Below are positions 9,144 to 16,076 of a stretch of DNA of 64,000 nucleotides, one piece after another. A program made the translations under genes and the position numbers. Numbering within the stretch: position 1 is the stretch's first letter; the number at the start of each line of letters is the position of its first letter. This DNA is from Gordonibacter faecis (GTDB lineage Bacteria; Actinomycetota; Coriobacteriia; Coriobacteriales; Eggerthellaceae): contig NZ_JASJEU010000024.1 of NCBI RefSeq assembly GCF_030077735.1, positions 124,001 to 188,000 on the forward strand. The letters run 5' to 3'. Under the pieces are notes generated by a model. The model did not search any database, was not told the DNA's origin, and saw only the letters and a program-made list of their open reading frames with translations.

Positions 9144-9650
9144 TCAACAACCTCGGCGAGCATCAAGGCAACTCTTATAGTAAATATGTATGTCCTCGAA
9201 AGCACCCATGCCGTTGCAGAAGCCACCGGGAATGGTGCCTACCCGCGTAAAGCCCACATCCTCGTACAGATGGATAGCCGCCTCGTTCGAGGCCACCACT
9301 GCGTTGAACTGGAGGCCGCGAAAGCCGGCACGGGCAGCCTGTTCAAGGGAGTTTTTCACCAGTTCGCGGCCAAGACCCAAACCGCGGGAACCCGACGCCA
9401 CCGCATAGCTTGCATTGGCCACATGCGCACAGCGACCCACGTTGTTCGGATGCAGGATGTACAACCCGAACAGCTTCTCGTCCACCACCGCCACCACAGT
9501 AAGCGTCTGTGCGGCAAAAAACTCGCGCGCCGTCTCTTCAGTGAGGGGCTCAACCTGCGGAAACGCATTACCCGCTTCCACCACTTCATTCCATACCCGC
9601 ACCATACCCGCAAGATCTTCCTCACGATACGCCCGAATCTCAAGCGCCAT
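9144..9650 (-). CDS. GNAT-family N-acetyltransferase
   Basis: Acetyl-CoA-dependent acetyltransferase of about 168 residues. The GNAT core is clear: ASGSRGLGLGRELVKNSLEQ near residues 83-102 matches the pyrophosphate-binding motif A (Q/RxxGxG/A), and ASNEAAIHLYEDVGFTRVG is motif B. The substrate cannot be read from sequence. It lies between the ABC permease and the rpsP promoter, in the same direction; an 86-base gap separates it from the permease. The ATG at 9650 follows GGAGG. Confidence 0.88.
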   Translation of the reverse strand: MALEIRAYREEDLAGMVRVWNEVVEAGNAFPQVEPLTEETAREFFAAQTLTVVAVVDEKLFGLYILHPNNVGRCAHVANASYAVASGSRGLGLGRELVKNSLEQAARAGFRGLQFNAVVASNEAAIHLYEDVGFTRVGTIPGGFCNGMGAFEDIHIYYKSCLDARRGC

Positions 9651-9736
9651 AACGCCTCCTTCCACCAACGCCGAGCGCAGTATAGCACTGCGCAAAGACC
9701 CGGGCATCACCCCTCGGCAACGCCTTCTCCACCTGG

Positions 9737-12166
9737 CTAGTCTGCCACGAGTTCGCGTACGTCGACGTGTTTAATCTTTCGCGCGCCTGCGTAGGCGGCC
9801 ACGAAGAACACCAGAGCGAAGCCGAGCGTGAGGGCGCTCACCACAAGAGGGTCTGAGGCGAGGTTGAACTTTGTGACGCCGAACAGGCCAAACAACTGAC
9901 CCATGAGGTTTCCGCCGCCGAGTGTGGCCGTGATCGCTCCCAGCACACATCCCACGAGCGCCACCAGGAAGAAGCGCAGGGCGAACTGGCGGCGCAGGCG
10001 ACTTGCGGTGAACCCGAGCGCGCGGTACACGCCGAGGTCCTGACGTTCAGCGGTGAACATGCGGCTGGTGATAAGGCCCACGGCAAGGAACGCGAGCGCC
10101 GCTGCAACCGCCGCCATGAGGTAGGCCATAGTCATGAACAGCGTCTGGATGAGCGAAATGAGGTCGCTTGTGTCAGCAAAGAGACCGGTCGGTCGCACGT
10201 CGACGGCATCACCGAACCGCTCTTCCAGTGCGTGGCGTACCTCGTCGGCCGCCTCAGGGTAAGCCAGGGTATACTGTCGGGCGACGCTCGCATCGTCCAC
10301 GTCTGTGCCGAACACGCTACAGAAGGCATCATAGGTGAGCACGCAACCGTACCCAGCATTGAGCATACCCGACAGCAACCCACTCACCATGAGCGTGCGC
10401 GGCTCGCCTGCCACCTCAAGCTCAAGTTCGTCGCCTACCGCAAGTCCAAGCGTACGTGCAAGGTTCGGGCCGATAATCACCTCGTTGTCGTAACGCGGCT
10501 CGCGACCTTCCGCCACTTCCGAGACAAGCGTTAGGTCGGTCAACCCCACAAAAGCGCGGCTCTCGCCTCCCAGGTTCACCATCGCGAAGCGCTCTTTCCA
10601 CGAGTTCTCGATGGGACTCACCTCTTCGATAGCCTGTTCCACCTCGGCGAAGGGTACGTCGTCGGACGGCACACGCACCGACACATCGCTGGTCCACATG
10701 CCGAATGCGGCATACGCCGCGCCCGGCGCGCCCAACGTGCCGCCGATGCCAAACACAAGCACGATGAATGCGCTCAGCAAAAACGAGCAGGTCAGAAGGC
10801 CGATATAGCGGCGCTTCGCCGACACCACCGCGCGCATCGCCAGCTGCGCGTTAAGCAGTCGACCCGTAACAGGACGCGCAAGCCGACTTGCAAAACGTAC
10901 GTCGCGAGCGCCACCACGAAACGCCACAAGCGGCGAGATGCGCGAAAGCTTGCGCGCCTTAAGCGCCACCACACCCACAACAAGCGCCGTGAGCAGGACA
11001 ACGCACGCCACCGAGAGCAGCGCCATGCCATGACTCGACGCAAGCACACCCGTAATCGGTGTGAAGAGCGGCAAGACCGCAGGAACAAGCCCGAGGGAGA
11101 GAACCAGACCCACGAGCAGCCCCAACAAACTCGCGCCGCCGTATTCAAGCACGAGCACTCGCGACAGCGTGCCGCAGGACACGCCGAGCGCCTTCAAGGT
11201 GCCAAAGTCGGCGTAGTCCTGCTCGATGGATGTCGAAACCGCATGCGTGCAGATGACAAGCGCAATGATGAACAGCAGCAACGCAAACACCGCGCACACA
11301 GCCGTCCCAACAATAACCACCATCATGGCGTAACCCGTCAGTGTTGCCGCGCTGAATAAGCCCGAGGTGGTTTTACCCCACAAGGTTTCCTCCGCAATAA
11401 TGCGCGTGAGATCGTTCGAGGTCAGCCCCGCAGCCTGCGCTTCGGCGGAGAGATCCGCGTTCATTTGAACCACACGAAATGCTTGCTGCGTTGCCGTGAA
11501 TATATCAAACTGCGCACCCGACTCGGCCAGAGCTTCATCGACTGCCGCGCCAACCTTCTCAAAGTCATCCGGCGCGAGCAGGCAGCGCTTCACTTCCATG
11601 AACATGGTTCCCACCTGCGGGTCTTCGAAAAACGCTGCGATGGTAAACGGATGCACCTCATCACCAACAAGCAGCTCCACCGTATCGCCCACCTCAACGC
11701 CCGGTGACAGGCTCCACGAGGCAGGCACGTACAGCTCACCTGCGCGCGGCGCCTGCGCGTCTTCCACGAACGCTGTACCATCCTGCGTGAGTACCTGGTA
11801 GCGCAAACCCTCACCCCACGCTTCAAACATGTTCGATAACGTGGGGGTTTTGTCACTCTCTTCGCCCGCATGGCTAAACCTTGCGGGAATGCTCAGCCCG
11901 GAATACGCCCGTACCTCCCCCACCTCGTCAAGGCTGCGCAGTTCCTCCACCACCTCGTCAGTGAGGTTCTGCGGCACGTCGTAGGCAAATATGTCACCCG
12001 CGCCGGCCTGCGCCAACGCCTCAGCTTGCCGCGCGTTGAGGTCGGTGTACAGACCGATGGTGAAGCAGAGCGTCGTCGACGTAAGCGCCATGAGGAAAAA
12101 CAGGCCCGCGAAGGTGGCTTTCCCGCGCTTGAGGCCGGCTCGCGCGAGTGTACTTATGAGTGCCAT
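9737..12166 (-). CDS. ABC transporter permease (FtsX/MacB type)
   Basis: Large membrane protein of 809 residues with two FtsX-like modules: one N-terminal helix near 15-40, an extracytoplasmic domain, three helices near 280-410, a further helix near 455-475, a second periplasmic-type domain and three C-terminal helices (about 680-800). This is the layout of permeases that export or sense antimicrobial peptides, lipids or lipoproteins (Bce/MacB/Lol-like group). It lies 12 bases after its ATPase. Before the prophage entered, it was probably the last gene of a response regulator-kinase-ATPase-permease operon. The substrate is unknown. Confidence 0.9.
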   Translation of the reverse strand: MALISTLARAGLKRGKATFAGLFFLMALTSTTLCFTIGLYTDLNARQAEALAQAGAGDIFAYDVPQNLTDEVVEELRSLDEVGEVRAYSGLSIPARFSHAGEESDKTPTLSNMFEAWGEGLRYQVLTQDGTAFVEDAQAPRAGELYVPASWSLSPGVEVGDTVELLVGDEVHPFTIAAFFEDPQVGTMFMEVKRCLLAPDDFEKVGAAVDEALAESGAQFDIFTATQQAFRVVQMNADLSAEAQAAGLTSNDLTRIIAEETLWGKTTSGLFSAATLTGYAMMVVIVGTAVCAVFALLLFIIALVICTHAVSTSIEQDYADFGTLKALGVSCGTLSRVLVLEYGGASLLGLLVGLVLSLGLVPAVLPLFTPITGVLASSHGMALLSVACVVLLTALVVGVVALKARKLSRISPLVAFRGGARDVRFASRLARPVTGRLLNAQLAMRAVVSAKRRYIGLLTCSFLLSAFIVLVFGIGGTLGAPGAAYAAFGMWTSDVSVRVPSDDVPFAEVEQAIEEVSPIENSWKERFAMVNLGGESRAFVGLTDLTLVSEVAEGREPRYDNEVIIGPNLARTLGLAVGDELELEVAGEPRTLMVSGLLSGMLNAGYGCVLTYDAFCSVFGTDVDDASVARQYTLAYPEAADEVRHALEERFGDAVDVRPTGLFADTSDLISLIQTLFMTMAYLMAAVAAALAFLAVGLITSRMFTAERQDLGVYRALGFTASRLRRQFALRFFLVALVGCVLGAITATLGGGNLMGQLFGLFGVTKFNLASDPLVVSALTLGFALVFFVAAYAGARKIKHVDVRELVAD

Positions 12167-12178
12167 AGGTGCCGCCCC

Positions 12179-12952
12179 CTACCACGAAAGCGACGAGAGC
12201 CAGGCGTTCACCTGGGCCTCGCGCGCTTTCACGAGGGCCGCATCGGCGTCGGAGGGCCACGTGGGCAGCTCCAACTCACCGACGATGGCGCCGTCCTCCA
12301 GGTAGAGGATGCGGTTTGCACGCACGGCGCAGAACACGTCGTGCGTCACCATGCAGATGGTTTGCCCGCGCTCGTTCAGTTCCACAAGCAGCGCCAGCAC
12401 CTCAAGCGTATTCGCGCGGTTGAGGGCGCCCGTGGGTTCATCGGCGAACACGAGGGCGGGGTCATTCACCACGCTGCGCGCCACGGCGCAGCGCTGCTGC
12501 TGACCGCCGGAGGTCTGACTAGGGAGATGGCGCGCATCGGGAGCGAGGCCCATGCGCTCGATGAGCGCCTGCGCCACCGCACGCGTCTCGGCGGACGTGC
12601 GACCCGCTTTCAGATAGCCAGGTACGGCGACGTTTTCGAACAGCGTGAGGTTCGACACGAGATGCGCCTGTTGGAATACGAAGCCAAAATGCTGCGCGCG
12701 CACTTCAGCCATATCGCGCTCTCGCAGCCCCGCGATGGACGAGCCGCGAAACCGCACGTCACCCGCCGTGGGCGTATCCATACCCGAAAGACAATAGAGC
12801 AACGTAGACTTACCGGAGCCCGACGGCCCCATAATAACGGTGAAGTCACCGTCATAAAGCGCCAGGTCAATATTGGAAAGCACATGCGTCTGCACCCCAT
12901 CAGCCGCATAGTTCTTCGAAAGCCGCTCAGTTTGAATAACAGGTTGTTTCAT
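12179..12952 (-). CDS. ABC transporter ATP-binding protein (MacB/LolD-like)
   Basis: Cytoplasmic ATPase of about 257 residues energising the neighbouring permease. Walker A is GPSGSGKST near residue 40, the signature is QTSGGQQQRCAVARS, and Walker B ends ALVFADEPTGALN, the EPTGALD-like motif of the MacB/LolD branch. I chose the ATG at 12952, with GGAAGG 5 bases upstream, rather than the earlier ATG at 12988. Its upstream region is now prophage DNA: the attL core ends 53 bases before the start codon, so its native promoter (presumably that of the two-component genes) is separated from it by about 39 kb. Confidence 0.94.
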   Translation of the reverse strand: MKQPVIQTERLSKNYAADGVQTHVLSNIDLALYDGDFTVIMGPSGSGKSTLLYCLSGMDTPTAGDVRFRGSSIAGLRERDMAEVRAQHFGFVFQQAHLVSNLTLFENVAVPGYLKAGRTSAETRAVAQALIERMGLAPDARHLPSQTSGGQQQRCAVARSVVNDPALVFADEPTGALNRANTLEVLALLVELNERGQTICMVTHDVFCAVRANRILYLEDGAIVGELELPTWPSDADAALVKAREAQVNAWLSSLSW

Positions 12953-13004
12953 GATCACCTTCCGGATTGATGTATTCCTGAAAGGCATCGTAGGCGCGGC
13001 AACA

Positions 13005-13020
13005 TTAAGAAGTCCTTAAG
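13005..13020. repeat. attL core
   Basis: The sequence TTAAGAAGTCCTTAAG occurs here and again at 52280-52295, exactly at the two ends of the phage gene content. The core is itself nearly symmetric (CTTAAG half-sites at the right copy). It lies between the left end of the phage and the ABC ATPase gene. Confidence 0.85.
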
Positions 13021-13103
13021 CAGCTTAACATTTTTTAACTCCGACAACTCTGTGACCTGCGTCTTTAGCAATGCCAAGTCTAAAAAGCTCATGAAAAACG
13101 GTA

Positions 13104-13125
13104 ACTTAGGATATTGAAAGGATAT
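13104..13125 (+). repeat. Probable integrase arm-type site, left end
   Basis: ACTTAGGATATT followed after 4 bases by GGATAT. The same 12-mer, followed after 3 bases by GGATAT, occurs at 52224-52244 inside the other end of the prophage, about 50 bases from attR. Repeats of this kind placed close to each att core are typical of tyrosine-integrase arm-binding sites. Binding itself is inferred. Confidence 0.45.
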
Positions 13126-13190
13126 GAAATGCACGTTTTAGCGTCATCACAAAACTCAGCAAGGGGGCCTCCGAAAACAGCAGTAAATGC

Positions 13191-13235
13191 AAAAGAGCCC
13201 CCGCAATCCTTGGACAGACACGCGAAGGCTCACCC
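13191..13235 (+). promoter_or_regulatory. Stem-loop leader upstream of left-end gene
   Basis: GAGCC (13195-13199) pairs with GGCTC (13227-13231) and CGC (13202-13204) pairs with GCG (13222-13224). The layout matches a structure in front of the integrase gene at 51019-51057: AAAG-GCC-CC, a variable loop, then GCGA-GGCT. It lies about 30 bases before the start of the left-end gene. No T-run follows, so it is not an ordinary terminator. The 13021-13190 stretch before it holds only the arm site. Confidence 0.4.
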
Positions 13236-13261
13236 CAAAACGAGGCAAGGAGCATCATACC

Positions 13262-13498
13262 ATGAACAATATCGAAGACTGTGCACTACTCAGCTACCGC
13301 ATGTACGGCGAACCCATGCAGCGTGTCGTACCCTGTATATATGACGCGAGATGCCGCATCAAGGCATCACAATCCTGCTGTATCGAGTTGGCAAGCAATT
13401 TGAGTGACGATAAGGACGCACTGCGCGGTGTAGCAGCCATCCTTGGTGAGGTCGAAGACATGTTATACGAGGTGTCCGAGGTGGTCAAAAGCCGCTAA
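13262..13498 (+). CDS. Small rightward prophage protein beside attL
   Basis: A 78-residue soluble protein of unknown function. It is Cys-containing (CIYDARCR, SQSCC) with a predicted helical, acidic C-terminal half (residues 40-78). The ATG at 13262 has AAGGAG 8 bases upstream. It reads against the lytic genes, sits at the phage end and is closed by a bidirectional terminator. This position and its own leader are typical of genes expressed in the lysogen (cargo or accessory function), but no family is recognised. Confidence 0.7.
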   Translation: MNNIEDCALLSYRMYGEPMQRVVPCIYDARCRIKASQSCCIELASNLSDDKDALRGVAAILGEVEDMLYEVSEVVKSR

Positions 13499-13518
13499 GA
13501 AGTCTGAGGCTGCAAAAC

Positions 13519-13557
13519 AAAACAGGGAGCACCGCGCGATGCGATGCCCCCTGTTTT
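13519..13557. terminator. Bidirectional terminator between left-end gene and endolysin
   Basis: AAAACAGGG (13519-13527) pairs with CCCTGTTTT (13549-13557), with T-rich tails on both strands (a run of six T on the plus strand, TTTTGTTTT on the minus strand). It separates the rightward small gene from the end of the leftward late operon. Confidence 0.8.
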
Positions 13558-13584
13558 TTGCCATCACTTACATGAGTATACCGG

Positions 13585-14376
13585 CTATAACTTTCGCAAG
13601 TACGTTTCCCCGCCGTCAGACGTGCCGATGGCGATGTATCGCACGGCCCCGCTGTAGGACGTGTAGCGGCCCCACAGGTAGCCGTCTGCCTCCTTACTCC
13701 AATCATCGAGCACAACCGTCTCACCATGCGTATAGGATGCTACCACACTGCCTGCGAGGCTTGGGGCGCCTCGCACGTTGAGGATATCGACAACGCACTC
13801 ATAGCTACCACCCGAGACGTTAGGAACTGGCGTGTGGCCCCCCTGTACTGCACTATCCGCTTTGCCGTTATAGGCGAGAATGCCATCCCAGGGAAAGTCG
13901 TAGTATTCACGCACAACGCTCTCATAACCCGTCTGGTCACCTACCGCTCCGCCCGTGATAGTGCCATGCTCGTTACTCAAAAATTCGCTCAGCATATCGG
14001 GCTCTGCCGACTGACACATGGCCGTGTGGTTGGCCTCGTTTAGATAGATATCCCCGCGCTGCGCGACATAGCCGTCGCCCATAGGGTGCCACTCGAACAG
14101 CCCCGAGCCAACGAACACCGAGCGCATGTTGCCGGTGTATGTCGCCGTGTCCAGCGCGCCCTCGTAGGGCGTGCCTTCAAGCGCGACTTTCCAGCACTCA
14201 ACAACCGTGCTAGAGCAGTCTCCATCACCCTGCTGGAGATGGTACGTGCGTCCGTCCACCTCCACGGGGCACGTACCCTCGCCGTCGCCCCAGCGCCCAG
14301 GCCCCTGGGTATAGCCGTGCCAGGGATGAGTACACTTGTGATGATGCAGCGTCGCCGCGACGTTCGCGCACCCCAT
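13585..14376 (-). CDS. Endolysin (NlpC/P60-like peptidase with C-terminal SH3 domain)
   Basis: Phage peptidoglycan hydrolase of 263 residues that lyses the host at the end of the lytic cycle. Residues 20-150 resemble the Amidase_5/NlpC-P60 fold: the likely nucleophile is Cys54 in GDGDCSSTVVECW and the base His117 in NEANHTAMCQS. A linker near 170-195 leads to a bacterial SH3 domain (about 195-263, VVDILNVRGAPSLAGSVVAS) for cell-wall binding. No signal peptide is visible, so release depends on the holin two genes upstream. It is the last gene of the late operon. Confidence 0.88.
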   Translation of the reverse strand: MGCANVAATLHHHKCTHPWHGYTQGPGRWGDGEGTCPVEVDGRTYHLQQGDGDCSSTVVECWKVALEGTPYEGALDTATYTGNMRSVFVGSGLFEWHPMGDGYVAQRGDIYLNEANHTAMCQSAEPDMLSEFLSNEHGTITGGAVGDQTGYESVVREYYDFPWDGILAYNGKADSAVQGGHTPVPNVSGGSYECVVDILNVRGAPSLAGSVVASYTHGETVVLDDWSKEADGYLWGRYTSYSGAVRYIAIGTSDGGETYLRKL

Positions 14377-14378
14377 GG

Positions 14379-14642
14379 CTACTCCACATCGGCGTTGCGA
14401 CGCATCTTGTGGTAGCCCTCAAGTTCCCACACTTTGTTTCGCACGCGCTCCATGCAGATTTCCTCGCCGATCTTTCGGTCATAATTCGCCGAGTCAATAC
14501 ACGCCGACGTTTCGGTAATGATGAAACCGCACGACAGCTTCGCGTGCACGACAGTCATGCAGCCGAAACGGTCTTCTACGGTCACCTCAGCCGCGTTCAT
14601 GATTGCGTCGATTTGTTCCGGCATAACTCGGTTATCGTTCAT
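14379..14642 (-). CDS. Gp49-family phage protein
   Basis: A 87-residue protein matching the Gp49/Gp66 phage family by its layout: N-terminal helix (QIDAIMNAAEVTV), a beta segment with NCxV-like LSCGFIITETSACID, and a C-terminal GEEICMERVRNKVWELEGYH. Members sit next to lysis genes, and their role is unknown. It lies 2 bases before the endolysin and 2 bases after the holin, inside the lysis cassette. Confidence 0.75.
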   Translation of the reverse strand: MNDNRVMPEQIDAIMNAAEVTVEDRFGCMTVVHAKLSCGFIITETSACIDSANYDRKIGEEICMERVRNKVWELEGYHKMRRNADVE

Positions 14643-14644
14643 GG

Positions 14645-14878
14645 TTATTCTCCTTTCGCCAGCTTGGCTACGCTGGCACCGTCTTCCACCTCGGGAATAC
14701 CTGCCACACTCGTTAGGACGGACAGGATGCCAGCACAGAGTGCCGTGGAACCAACCAGCGCCCAGAGAACGTCACCCATCGCCGCAGAAACCGGAATCAT
14801 GGTGGCAGCTGTCTGAGCGGCAGTCTTGATGGCACGCACAGCGGCAGCCCTTGCCCACTTTTTGATCTTGGTATTCAT
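14645..14878 (-). CDS. Holin (phage r1t type)
   Basis: Small membrane protein of 77 residues that forms the lysis lesion for endolysin release. A basic N-terminus (KIKKWARAAAVRAIKT) precedes two hydrophobic segments (about 20-35 and 38-60), and the ending AGIPEVEDG is typical of the r1t holin family. It sits directly upstream of Gp49 and endolysin genes. Confidence 0.85.
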   Translation of the reverse strand: MNTKIKKWARAAAVRAIKTAAQTAATMIPVSAAMGDVLWALVGSTALCAGILSVLTSVAGIPEVEDGASVAKLAKGE

Positions 14879-14887
14879 GTTTTCTCC

Positions 14888-15202
14888 CTACTCTGCTTTA
14901 TCTTTGATTTCATCAATGCGCATCCATTGAGTTCTCGATGTTTCTTCCAATTTGATGATGCGGCGCTCGTGGTCGCCGATTGTGTTTCGGACAGATCGCA
15001 ATTCGGCCTTGATATCCGCCACGTCTGCGCGCGTTTCACGCGAGTTCTCGTCAATGCGAACGATGCGCTCGACGTCCGCAGAATCTGACCTTTTGTCATC
15101 CCTACTCGAACGCCACACGTTGATGACCAGACCAAGCGCCGCAACAACAAGCGCGCTCATGGTCACGATGTCGCCTCCGGTGAGTCTCATTTCTTCCAAC
15201 AT
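14888..15202 (-). CDS. Membrane-anchored coiled-coil lysis protein (XhlA-like)
   Basis: A 104-residue protein with one N-terminal membrane helix (about 12-32) and a long charged coiled coil (about 38-100). This is the layout of XhlA-type holin partners encoded next to holins in Gram-positive phages. A role with the holin is inferred from position. First gene after the terminator at 15227-15255, so the lysis cassette may be a separate transcription segment. Confidence 0.65.
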   Translation of the reverse strand: MLEEMRLTGGDIVTMSALVVAALGLVINVWRSSRDDKRSDSADVERIVRIDENSRETRADVADIKAELRSVRNTIGDHERRIIKLEETSRTQWMRIDEIKDKAE

Positions 15203-15226
15203 GTTTCCTCACCTCCTTTTGCAACT

Positions 15227-15255
15227 AAAAAGCCCCAGGGCCATGCCCCAGGGCT
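15227..15255 (-). terminator. Intrinsic terminator upstream of lysis cassette
   Basis: On the minus strand, an imperfect hairpin with AGCCC/GGGCT ends and an inner GGGC/GCCC stem is followed by TTTTT. It lies 26 bases after the carbohydrate-binding protein gene and before the lysis genes. It implies that lysis genes have a separate promoter or depend on read-through/antitermination. Confidence 0.65.
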
Positions 15256-15281
15256 TCACTCACATCAGTTGTTTTGTTGGC

Positions 15282-15707
15282 TTAGGCTGGCTGCTCCGTC
15301 CAACCGTGCAAGCCCGGCTCCCAGACATTGCCGTCAATATCAGATACCCAGCGTTTGCCCCCGTGGAGCACTACAGCTCCTGCAGCGTAGGCATCATGCG
15401 CGCCGCTGGGCTGTGTCCACATCTCCGTGCCATCCTCGGCAATGCTGATAGGCGACCACAGCGACGCTGCTGCATCCGGTGTCCAGTCAGCCTGGGAGGT
15501 ATGGGCCTGCGCACAGCGGTAGAGGTTATTGTTGTGGTTAACTACGGCACCTACCGCGTAAGCAACACCATCGCCCCATGCAGGGTATATGGTGTTGATT
15601 TTCATGGCCTCTTCGTCAGTGAGGTCAACATCCCTTACGGCGTACTGCATGGCCGTATGCATCTGGCCAAGCATGGCAATCCTGGCATCGAGTTCTGCTT
15701 TTTCCAT
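15282..15707 (-). CDS. Tail-associated carbohydrate-binding (CBM5/12-like) protein
   Basis: A 141-residue virion-type protein with an N-terminal helical part (LDARIAMLGQMHTAMQYAV, XkdW-like) and a chitin-binding-like module: YPAWGDGVAYAVGAVVNHNN, NLYRCAQAHTSQADWTP, then SLWSPI. A second, shorter module follows (AYAAGAVVLHGGKRWVSDID). Such modules bind cell-surface glycans and sit at phage tail tips. It follows the receptor-binding genes. Confidence 0.72.
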   Translation of the reverse strand: MEKAELDARIAMLGQMHTAMQYAVRDVDLTDEEAMKINTIYPAWGDGVAYAVGAVVNHNNNLYRCAQAHTSQADWTPDAAASLWSPISIAEDGTEMWTQPSGAHDAYAAGAVVLHGGKRWVSDIDGNVWEPGLHGWTEQPA

Positions 15708-15722
15708 AGTTCACGTGCCTCC

Positions 15723-16073
15723 TTAGTTTGCACCGGTGAGGGCGTCGAGTTGGGCCTGGATATCGGCCAGGGTTGCTTGTTCCTCTTTGGCCTGAGCCTC
15801 CGCTTCGGCGGCTTTGCGGTCGACCTCTGCCTGGGCTTCGTTAAGCAAACGGGCCGCATCATCTCCCGTCGTACCATCATCAACTGGAATTCCAAGATCA
15901 GCTTTTGCCTCGGAAAGTGTTTTGAAGCTTGTCATGCGCCCATCGCTATTCAGGACAATCACGCACTCATCTTCAAACAACGGAGCAAAGAAAGGCCGCT
16001 CTCGAAGCTCTTCAGCAGTAAGAGTTTTCCCGATCACCGTCTTTACCGTTTGGCCCTTATAGAATTCATACAT
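15723..16073 (-). CDS. Small tail/fibre-associated protein
   Basis: A 116-residue protein of unknown function. Residues 1-70 are globular and residues 71-113 are an Ala/Glu-rich coiled coil (RLLNEAQAEVDRKAAEAEAQ). It starts 3 bases after the fibre gene stop, which suggests a fibre accessory or attachment protein. No family recognised with confidence. Confidence 0.65.
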   Translation of the reverse strand: MYEFYKGQTVKTVIGKTLTAEELRERPFFAPLFEDECVIVLNSDGRMTSFKTLSEAKADLGIPVDDGTTGDDAARLLNEAQAEVDRKAAEAEAQAKEEQATLADIQAQLDALTGAN

Positions 16074-16076
16074 TGG

